NCBI RefSeq assembly: GCF_030817475.1
Contig: NZ_JAUSZJ010000003.1
Span: forward strand, 1-64,000
DNA: 64,000 nucleotides
DNA from: Streptomyces sp. V2I9
Lineage (GTDB): Bacteria > Actinomycetota > Actinomycetes > Streptomycetales > Streptomycetaceae
Direction: 5' to 3'
Shown here: piece by piece, positions 56,901 to 64,000 of the stretch
Layout of the letters: every line of letters begins with the position of its first letter
How positions within the stretch are numbered: the stretch's first letter is position 1
Notes under the pieces: model-generated
Database searches by the model: none
What the model was told of the DNA's origin: nothing
The model's input: only the letters and a program-made list of their open reading frames with translations
Program-made: the position numbers and the translations under genes

Positions 56901-57419
56901 GGTGCCGGTCAGCTGGTAGCCCACGGTGGAGTCGGGCATCCGGCCCACCGTGTCGTATCCGGAGGGTGAGGCGCCGACGAAGACGCCGGTGTCGCTGCCG
57001 GCGAGGGTGTGCGGGTCGATGCCGGCGCGTTCGGCGACCTCCCATGCCGCTTCGAGGAGCATGCGCTGCTGGGGGTCCATCGCCAGGGCCTCGCGCGGGT
57101 TGATCCCGAACAGTGCGGCGTCGAACTCGGCTGCGTCGGGGACGAATCCGCCGCGGCGGGTGTAGCCGCCGGTTTCCTCCACGGTCTGGGTCCAGCCGCG
57201 GTCGTCGGGGAAGTCGACGATCGCGTCGGTGCCGTCGGCGAGGAGGCGCCAGAGGTCATCGGGGGCGCTGACGCCGCCGGGCAGTCGGCAGCTCATCGCG
57301 ACGACGGCGATGGGTTCGCGGGCCGCCCTGCGCATCTCCCGGTTCTGCTGGCGGAGCCGGTCGACTTCCTTGAGCGAGGCCCGGAGTGCCTCGACGGCCT
57401 TGTCGCTGCGAGTGTTCAT
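32946..57419 (-). CDS. Five-module type I polyketide synthase
   Basis: 8157 residues from ATG 57419, preceded by GGAG 6 nt upstream and 16 bp after the stop of the upstream PKS; the ATG at 57441-57443, which overlaps that stop, lacks a ribosome site. It begins with a coiled-coil docking segment (KAVEALRASLKEVDRLRQQN), then five complete modules, and ends in a C-terminal docking region (DIEPLIGALDTLEAAMAD, then ADDDELINLIRDQLG). There is no loading domain and no thioesterase, so it is an internal protein of an assembly line: it accepts a chain from the upstream PKS and passes it to a further PKS not in this window. Every KS keeps DTACSSS, EAHGTGT and the GH of N[IL]GH, and every ACP has L-G-F-D-S-L. 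Predicted additions in order: malonate with hydroxyl, methylmalonate fully reduced, then malonate with hydroxyl three times (KR types A, B, A). Confidence 0.95.
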   Translation of the reverse strand: MNTRSDKAVEALRASLKEVDRLRQQNREMRRAAREPIAVVAMSCRLPGGVSAPDDLWRLLADGTDAIVDFPDDRGWTQTVEETGGYTRRGGFVPDAAEFDAALFGINPREALAMDPQQRMLLEAAWEVAERAGIDPHTLAGSDTGVFVGASPSGYDTVGRMPDSTVGYQLTGTASSVLSGRLSYVFGLEGPAVTVDTACSSSLVALHLAVQSLRQGECGRALVGGVAVITTPAAFTEFGKQGGMASDGRCKSFSADADGTGWSEGVGVLLIERLSDARRNGHDVLAVIRGSAVNQDGASNGLTAPNGPSQQRVIRQALANAQLTTADIDAVEAHGTGTALGDPIELEALQDTYGKDRTDDRPLWLGSAKSNLGHSQAASGVVGVIKSVLALHHGTLPRTLHADVPTPHVTWEGGGVRLLTEARPWPRHETPRRIGVSAFGVSGTNAHLILEEAPAHTPEDTPAQQPTTPTTDPHPAPLLWPLSAQTNEALRAQAERLTHRLPQHPADVAWSLATTRAALTRRAVVLGADETELRAGLEAVAAALPAGGVVTGTADEGRTGFLFTGQGSQRAGMGRGLYETFPAFARAFDAVCAELDPDGDRPLKDVVFDGGPELHHTAWAQAGLFAVEVAAFRLLESWGLTPDLLLGHSIGEVAAAHCAGVLSLPHACRLVTARARLMGALPSGGAMLAVEATETEVLDTLTGQADIAAVNSPTSVVVSGSHEAIDALAAHWTQQGRRTRRLTVSHAFHSALMEPMLAEFTDAIRTLDFADPVIPIVSNLTGDLAEPGLMSDPQYWVRQVRHTVRFADGVTRLREQGVSRFVELGPDGVLCAMAQQTAADAVFAPLLRKDRDDTTTALTALARLWTSGADLDWHTLLPEGRRIDLPTYAFQRRRYWPDAPTATDTAQPSASPDEDRFWEAVERADLTELADTLHLRDTPETLTNLVPALSAWRQSLRQESTLASWRYRTRWTPLTTTPGTSLTGTWLLVTTDDSDPAHDVADALRTAGAQVTELTLTPDDDRATLTERLTAAAPDGIVTLLGGTHPRPWDPTGLAPLLRTYQALAATGLTAPLWCLTRGAVSTGDGDPLLHPEQAPVWGLGRVAALEAPATWGGLIDLPAHSDTTTGPWLAALLGGTTHEDQVALRDGKAYGRRVVRAPLPRGTAPRWTTPGTVLVTGGTGGLGGDVARWLARRGTPHLLLLSRRGADAPGASELTAELEASGTRVTVVGCDVADRESLAAALAAVPAEFPLTGVVHTAGLGVSAQLLDTDEEAVAEVMRAKVTGAALLDELTDDLDLFVVFSSIAATWGSGGQGAYAAGNAYLDALVEHRRARDLTATAIAWGPWAEVGMAADDEVAGFLRRRGLSVMDRDIALRALATAVDHDETTVSVADVDWNLFTPAFVSARPSPLLSELPDAQQPLTGTTDTATPSTELRDTLTAAPASERHRLLLDAVRAHTALVLGHTSVAVVEPRRAFRDLGFDSLTAVELRNLLTSETGLPLPATLVFDHPTPIALTDHLLGRLLGDTSEAADPAPAHPSATTDEPIAIVGMSCRYPGGANSAGQLWDVVASGRDVVSDFPTDRGWPEDADGGYARRGGFVDGATEFDAALFGISPREALAMDPQQRLLLEAAWEAFEHAGIDPLSQNHTRTGVLIGASTSGYGQGTDLFTSAEGHVLAGGSNSVISGRVAYTFGLEGPAVTVDTACSSSLVALHLAVQALRNGECDRALAGGVTVMTGTSIFAEFSRQGGLAADGRCKAFAGAADGTGWSEGVGVLVLERLSDAERLGHEVLAVVRGSAVNQDGASNGLTAPNGPSQERVIRQALAGAGLSTSDVDVVEAHGTGTRLGDPIEAQALLATYGRGRDEDRPLWLGSVKSNIGHTQAAAGVAGVIKMVQALRAGTIPATLHVDEPTPHVDWSAGGVRLAVESRAWPETGRARRAGVSSFGMSGTNAHVIIEQAQPQPQPDPEQVRAGAPEPEGSGPVPLVLSAKSETALAGQADRLHTLISATTGPRLADVGHSLLSRAALEHRTVVLAADRDSAAASLDAATRDLASPGLVSGRVTPGDVVFVFPGQGSQWVGMGRELAGWSGVFRESLVECERALGRWVDWSLLEVMEGGDEGLLGRVDVVQPVLWAVMVSLGRLWRACGVVPSAVVGHSQGEIAAAVVAGGLSLEDGARVVALRSRAIVSLSGGGGMVSVAEGRVVVEGLIGGFGGRLSVAAANGPGSTVVSGGAEALEELLGLCEVRGVRARRIPVDYASHSVQVEELRERILSDLAGVVPVSCGVPLYSTLTGGVVDTASMGAGYWFENLRSTVRFEDATRALLADGRSVFVECSPHPVLAVGVQETAEAVGADVVVVGSLRRGEGGGERFLTALSEAWVAGADVDWASVLPAGHRVELPPYAFQHERYWPRPVASGDVSAVGQESLDHHLLGASVALPNGGAVLTGRLSQSSHPWLQDHTVRGQILVPGTAFAELALRAGDQVGSGFLRELILQKPLVLPTRAGAALQVTVGTPDETGARPVEVFSRPSDDAPWQCHATGLLGETPANTPAEATTWPPPGSRPVDTAGFYDELADAGYGYGPAFQGLRAVWRDGDILHAEVELPDTVDAAGFGIHPALLDAALHAVAVTTGTGSGTGTRLPFAWNGVTLHATRATTLRVTLTTTSDGLNVRATDPTGAPVITVDTLVLREITPENLRQNSEQHLRDALFTLDWTRLPDPGTTPPDTTPWLRLDPAGPIPDPGTAPPPVAVLTLPAPGTHLSADTVHRTTRDVLHTVQNWLTDDRYPDTRLVVVTRGAVPALPGQTVTDLAGAAAWGLLRSAQSEHPGRIVLLDRDPAGTDDDIWPIWALTDGEPQLAVRDGEARAPRLARPHTDDNLTLPAGPDAWRLDVTDEGTLDNLAPIPAPDADAPLTAGQVRVAVRAAGVNFRDVLLALGMYPDQARMGAEAAGIVTEIGPGVPRLTVGDRVFGFFTGGMASAAVTDHRLLAPIPEGWSFARAAAVPVAFATAYYGLVDVADARPGESVLVHSAAGGVGMAAVQLAHHLGLEVFGTAKPTKWDTLRTAGLDDTHIASSRTLAFEEHFRAATGGHGVDVVLNSLAGEFVDASLRLLGDGGRFADLSRTDLRDPAQVAADHPGVRYQAFNPAEAGPDRVREILSHILDLFNTGALHPLPVTAWDVRDAVPAFRHISQARHVGKNVLTVPTPLDPDGTVLITGGTGTLGGLLAKHLVTEHGVRNLTLLSRQGPDSTGASELLAELHALGARATVTACDAADRTALAAVLAALPDQHPLTGVIHAAGVLDDGVLAAMTPQRVEAVLRPKVDAALNLHELTADHDLALFVLYSSASATLGTGGQANYAAANSFLDGLASYRRAHGLPAQSLGWGLWQQASTMTGHLLDATTPTPNRKVATLGTEQGLALFDAATASPTPHLLPIPLDLTRSSEVPALLRGLIRPTGRRAAGRTEENHTALATRLHGLSAPDRRDLVLDLVRGNAATVLGHARADAVGARHAFRDLGFDSLTAVELRNRLNSATGLRLPATLVFDHPTPTALADHLSTLLGGEPAPAPAPRPTAAAAPGEPIAIVGMACRLPGGVTSPADLWPLVREGVDATTPFPTDRGWPLDIVAAEAARGGFLDGATEFDAALFGISPREALAMDPQQRLLLETAWEAFESAGIATSDAHGTPTGVFIGAAHAQYGVGMQLPDNALGHLMTGTTTSVASGRLAYTFGLEGPAVTVDTACSSSLVALHLAVQALRNGECEMALAGGVTVLATPGVITEFDRQRGLASDGRCKAFSSRADGTGMSEGVGLLLVERLSDAERLGHEVLAVVRGSAVNQDGASNGLTAPNGPSQERVIRQALANARLTAPEVDAVEAHGTGTKLGDPIEAQAILATYGQDRDPDRPLRLGSVKSNIGHTQAAAGVAGVIKMVLAMRNEELPPTLLHADEPTTHVDWTAGAVELLTEARPWPHSDRPRRAGVSSFGISGTNAHVILEAAAPAPSHPTPAPPPGPLGWPISAHTPEGLRAQAERLATALTATDTPAHDVAWSLATTRTALDHRAVVIGDGHGRLLAGLTALACGDPAADVVTGTVREGRTAFLFTGQGAQRAGMGRGLYEAFPVYAGAFDAVCAELDAYLERPVREVVFGGGGLDDTVWAQAGLFAVEVAVFRLLESWGVVPDVLLGHSVGEIAAAHCAGVFSLVDACRLVAARGRLMQALPAGGAMLAVEATEEEVAADVQGRLDIAAVNGPTSVVVSGDTATVDGFAATWSAQGRRTHRLTVSHAFHSALMEPMLAEFATTVKTVSYAEPRIPVIPAMTDATLPTPEYWVRQVRETVRFADGIHEAADRGVTRFVEVGPDAVLCAMAQQSIPDAVFAPVLRRDRDEHETALTALGRLWATGTTIDWQTVLPTGRPTPLPAYAFQRERYWPQPHTPTTHPATPADADEARFWAAVDRTDLTELADTIDLPDASPHLNAVIPALSRWRRSRHQESVIGSWRYRVTWTPLNHLTTTPALTGTWLVAADPADAEQAARIADALRTAGAQATLLDPETGRQEPGASADVTAVIALAPTTDTVTASLALLKHLDDTGLDAPLWMLTSGAVSIGRSDPLRHVPHAQAWGLGRVAALEQPHRWGGLIDLPAELDDRATRTLLSVLAGGTDEDQIAVRTSGAYGRRLTRATTHEPATTPYTPTGTIVITGGTGALGTHVARWLSERGAPHLLLLGRRGPDTPNATALADELAAHGTRVTIAACDVTDRTALAAALDTIPAEHPLTGIVHAAGAPQAVPLADTDETEITRVLAAKATGATHLDELTRTTDLDLFVVFSSIAATWGSGGQGVYAAANAHLDALVEQRRAHGHTGTSVAWGPWEGDGMAGQDGAEAYLHRHGLNAMAPDLAVRALQRAVELDESCVTVADVDWERFAPAFTSGRTSALLTDLPEATTALAPAPTTDRSSTFRDELAAAPAARRHGMLLDLIRARTAVSLGHPSPQAIEPERSFRDLGFDSLTAVELRNLLGADTGLALPATLVFDHPNPTALADHLTAELLEHPAPATGPTPTPTARVEDDAIAIVGMSARYPGGVRDPEQLWDLVAHGIDGIAEFPADRAWPSDIVTGTAARGGFVDDATQFDAALFGISPREALAMDPQQRLLLEVSWEAFESAGLDPRSLRGRPVGVFAGASASGYGGPGDDLEGADGYRLAGTANSVISGRVAYTFGLEGPAVTVDTACSSSLVALHWAAQALRNGECEMALAGGVTVMVSPAAFAEFARQDGLASDGRCKSFAGSADGTGWGEGAGVLVLERLSDARRNGHEVLAVVRGSAVNQDGASNGLTAPNGPAQQRVIRQALATAGLAPDDVDAVEAHGTGTRLGDPIEAQALLATYGQDRDENHPLWLGSIKSNIGHTQAASGVAGVIKMVMAMRHGTLPATLHVDEPTPHVDWTAGAVKLLTEARPWPHSDRPRRAGVSSFGISGTNAHIVLENAPAPDDRAPAPARTPRPLGWTLSAKTAEGLRAQAARLRGLLTRHPADPYDVAWSLATTRAALDHRAVVLGTERDELLTGLAALADGSTAPHTHAAETSRGRTAFLFTGQGAQRAGMGRGLYEAFPVYAGAFDAVCAELDAYLERPVREVVFGGGGLDDTVWAQAGLFAVEVAVFRLLESWGVVPDVLLGHSVGEIAAAHCAGVFSLVDACRLVAARGRLMQALPAGGAMLAVEATEEEVAADVQGRLDIAAVNGPTSVVVSGDTATVDGFAATWSAQGRRTHRLTVSHAFHSALMEPMLAEFATVLKQTGFAEPRIPLVSNLTGRLAAPGLLSNPDYWVRHVRETVRFADGVDTLRQEGITRLVELGPDAVLCGMARQADLDATAAPVLRADRDDTTTALHALARLWTDGANADWSALTPGGRRTTLPTYPFQRDRYWPRTTTAEAARPAPRTTDSRFWDAVEHQDIDALADLLDNPSTPDLLGAALPVLSTWRRQQQKESAIDSWRYLTTWRPVPDLPTTPVLTGRWLVITPEQQPTPAPTRQLSSALADAGAETVHLTPTGTDRAALAAQLAGTGPLSGVISLAAWADDPTTHSTTPASLRLTLRLLQALGDAEIDAPLWALTTGAVSVGPSDTAPAAQPAQIWGLGRVAALEHPDRWGGLIDLPPVLDTRAGARLAAVLGGHTGEDQIAVRAAGVYGRRLVRAGTTRTTPWTPSRPGTVLVTGGTGALGTTTARWLADRGVPHIVLIGRRGTRAPGIPELVAELAARGTKVTVETGDITDRTTLTGALERLPDDHPLIGVVHAAGVLDDGTLDTLTPERFDTVLAAKTSGLVALDEATHGTPLDFFVAYSSLAATLGSAGQGNYAAANAFVDAWMHTRRHRGLPGTSIAWGPWARDGMAADDPTVTDRLRRGGLSPLDPELALTALAGALTGDQDPMIADIHWPRYAAGPTGTRPGALLTELPEAASARTPATDTTPAQQLRAELTAAPAARRHALLLAAVRTWAATVLGHDSAEAVGAGQAFRDLGFDSLAAVEFRNLAATRTGLRLPASLVFDRPTPTELAQFLGGELLGDEHPHTPAATPPAPTATDPDEPLALVGMACRLPGGVTSPDDLWDLLIGKVDAMTAFPTDRGWDLTALPDTLARRGGFVDGAADFDAGLFGISPREAMAMDPQQRVLLETVWETFESAGIDPHAVRGRSIGMFVGTNGQDYPVVLAGAGDPGLDAHTATGNAAAVLSGRVSYAFGLEGPALTIDTACSSSLVALHLAAQALRRGECDLALAGGVSIMSTEAAFTEFARQGGLAHDGRCKAFSADADGTGWGEGAGVLLVERLSDARRNGHEVLAVVRGSAVNQDGASNGLTAPNGPAQQRVIRQALATAGLAPDDVDAVEAHGTGTRLGDPIEAQALLATYGQDRDTDRPLWLGSIKSNIGHTQAAAGVAGVIKMVLAMRNGTLPPTLHADEPTPQADWTAGAVELLTRARPWPETGRPRRAGVSSFGISGTNAHIILEAEPAPAHHETPAGHPHETPAGHPAAGTTPPWLISGRTATALAAQARRLHDTLSTHPEPPAPADIARSLLSRADLQHRAVILGDSHDDLLTGLTALAAGEPATDLISETAGEGRTAFLFTGQGTQRAGMGRGLYETFPAYADAFDAVCAELDLKHERPVRDVVFDGDGLDDTMWTQAGLFAVEVAVFRLLESWGVTPDVLLGHSVGEIAAAHCAGILSLTDACALVAERGRLMQALPAGGAMLAVEATEEDVLEAVQGRLDIAAVNGPTSVVVSGDTRTVEEFAGKWTAQGRRTSRLTVSHAFHSALMEPMLAEFAKTAGSMTFAEPRIPLIPAMAGADPTTPDYWIRQVRETVRFADAVHRLTEHGVTRFVELGPDGVLCAMARRSGATGAFAPVLRRDRDEVRTAWAALGRIWALGADVDWNAAVPAPGRQITLPTYAFQRDRYWPEPATPAPAPAPALPPGESRFWAAVERQDATEIADTLRLPAPPEALAEVLPALSSWRRHSQQRATVDNWRYQVAWTPVATPATTLDGTWLLVTETGDDNTDIEDALRTAGAHVLPLTIDPTHPDRHRLATRLAATATDDLRGIVHPAGHRAELAVALTLVQALGDTELTAPLWTLTRGAVAIDTTDPITRAEHARLWGFGQTVALEHPHRWGGLIDLPTHGHHDLTHLATALRGDTDEDQLALRDGRLHARRLIRADRSDPTAPAWTPSRPGTVLITGGTGALGASVARWLAERGVSDLLLTSRRGTQAPGADDLLTELRNLGAQATITPCDIADPNAVTELLAAIPADRPLLGIVHAAGTAQTGPVATTPLTDITKITDGKMLGATHLDRLTEDTDLELFVVFSSIAATWGSGGQALYAAGNAYLDALARRRAHHNRAATSIAWGPWAEAGMAVSGEAEEFLRRRGLAPLDPALAIAALAQAVDSGETNLTVADVDWTRFTPAFTSTRPSPLLRELPEAATPAPADPPTEKETDTGLRARLATLTTAERLTELTEVIRSALAVVLRYAAHEQIDSTRPFQDLGFDSLTAVEFRDLLARQCGTPLPSTIVFDYPTPAALADHLHATLPGAGPATDIEPLIGALDTLEAAMADSPPDGLSRARVTVRLQAFLDRWTADRPAAAENTATDRIQAADDDELINLIRDQLGDGAPE
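33200..37684 (-). other. PKS module 5: KS-AT(malonyl)-KR-ACP
   Basis: KS Cys near 37180; AT GHSVGE and HAFHS (near 35520); KR GGTGALG with HAAGTAQTG instead of LDD, A-type; ACP Ser near 33335, followed by the C-terminal docking region to 32949. A direct HETPAGHP repeat occurs in the KS-AT linker (near 36360-36400). Confidence 0.85.
37685..42214 (-). other. PKS module 4: KS-AT(malonyl)-KR-ACP
   Basis: KS Cys near 41722; AT GHSVGE and HAFHS (near 40095); KR GGTGALG with HAAGVLDDG, B-type, predicting a D-hydroxyl; ACP Ser near 37870. No DH, so the hydroxyl should remain. It is the only B-type KR among the KR-only modules of this protein. Confidence 0.85.
40051..40664 (-). repeat. 614 bp tract of module 4 AT, copy of 44515-45128
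   Basis: Bases 40051-40664 and 44515-45128 (offset 4464) appear identical by eye, from the region after HAFHS up to FLFTGQGAQ. Flanking sequence diverges abruptly at both ends, the pattern expected of a gene-conversion tract or recent AT swap rather than of whole-module duplication. Confidence 0.85.
42215..46679 (-). other. PKS module 3: KS-AT(malonyl)-KR-ACP
   Basis: KS Cys near 46186; AT GHSVGE and HAFHS (near 44556); KR GGTGALG with HAAGAPQAV in place of LDD and Trp in AATWG, A-type; ACP Ser near 42392. Its AT core is identical to that of module 4. Confidence 0.85.
44515..45128 (-). repeat. 614 bp tract of module 3 AT, copy of 40051-40664
   Basis: Partner of the tract in module 4, encoding the same AT core (GRGLYEAFPVYAGAFDAV, GHSVGE, HAFHS). 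The interior is locally richer in C on the plus strand than the flanks, unlike the rest of these modules. Confidence 0.85.
46680..52789 (-). other. PKS module 2: KS-AT(methylmalonyl)-DH-ER-KR-ACP
   Basis: KS Cys near 52300. AT has GHSQGE and YASHS (near 50640), predicting methylmalonyl-CoA. DH has HTVRGQILVPG (near 50020) and LLDAALH. ER has the NADPH motif HSAAGGVGMAA (near 48310). KR has GGTGTLG and LDDG, B-type. Full reduction leaves a methyl-branched methylene unit. The AT belongs to the long identical tract shared with the upstream PKS. Confidence 0.88.
50181..51215 (-). repeat. 1035 bp methylmalonyl-AT tract, copy of 59608-60642
   Basis: Runs from the YAFQHERYW end of the AT to VFVFPGQGSQ at its start and appears identical by eye to 59608-60642 (offset 9427), with abrupt divergence outside. 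The coding strand in this tract uses mostly G at third positions (for example GTG, TTG, GGG) while neighbouring PKS domains use mostly C, so the tract is compositionally foreign to both modules. Confidence 0.9.
52790..57317 (-). other. PKS module 1: KS-AT(malonyl)-KR-ACP
   Basis: KS Cys codon at 56823-56825. AT has GHSIGE and HAFHS (near 55175), predicting malonyl-CoA. KR has GGTGGLG, lacks LDD (HTAGLGVSA) and has Trp in AATWG, so it is probably A-type, giving an L-3-hydroxyl. ACP Ser lies near 52970. No DH or ER. Confidence 0.85.
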
Positions 57420-57435
57420 CGAGTTCTCCACGGGC

Positions 57436-64000
<6,565 letters not shown>

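Noticed and set aside
2875..57419. CoA-ligase PKS as the loading or terminal protein of the large assembly line
   Set aside because: It carries both a loading unit and a thioesterase and no docking domain was seen, so it is self-contained; it lies more than 20 kb away across unrelated genes.

Overview
The window is high-GC DNA with Streptomyces-type gene content: giant modular polyketide synthases (PKS), an SsgA-like sporulation protein, a Ser/Thr kinase and IS5-family elements. Its left edge looks like the end of a linear replicon. Seven tandem hairpins with three-base loops tile bases 8-160, followed at once by a gene for a Tpg-like terminal protein (241-810), the remains of a terminal-helicase (TtrA-like) gene and insertion sequences.

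Layout. 1-2.8 kb: telomere-like array, orphan terminal-protein gene, broken helicase-associated-domain gene and a complete 890 bp IS5-family element (perfect 19 bp ends, TTA target duplication, -1 slippery heptamer). 2.9-11.2 kb (minus): a self-contained one-extension PKS, CoA ligase-ACP-KS-AT-DH-KR-ACP-TE. 11.4-12.2 kb: a decayed second IS5-type element. 12.2-17.4 kb: DUF4265 gene, SsgA-like gene, a tightly overlapping four-gene operon (acyl-CoA dehydrogenase-like, PIG-L deacetylase, NodS-type methyltransferase, family-2 glycosyltransferase) and a small conserved gene. 18.0-24.2 kb (minus): a 1726-residue protein of unknown function behind a DUF4132-like gene. 24.4-29.9 kb: HxlR/RidA divergent pair, a kinase fused to a LamG-like domain, DUF2071 gene, two pseudogenes and a YnfA-type membrane protein.

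30.1-32.6 kb (minus): the most unusual locus, a three-gene operon of a 110-residue protein, a 523-residue protein joining an XRE-type helix-turn-helix, a CCHC zinc-binding pattern and what look like motifs A, B and C of a family-B DNA polymerase palm, and a second Tpg-like protein. Together with the hairpin array I read it as a candidate non-archetypal telomere replication system (terminal protein plus Tap-like priming partner).

32.9-64.0 kb (minus): two consecutive genes of a large type I PKS assembly line. The upstream one is cut by the window edge (ER-KR-ACP, then KS-AT-KR-ACP); the downstream one is 8157 residues with five modules. In order the complete modules would add methylmalonate/KR, malonate/KR, methylmalonate/DH-ER-KR, then malonate/KR three times, a reduced polyol chain. 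The last module ends in a docking domain and no PKS or thioesterase follows, so the chain must pass to a protein encoded elsewhere. Long apparently identical AT tracts (about 1.0 kb and 0.6 kb) inside these genes point to recent recombination or gene conversion.
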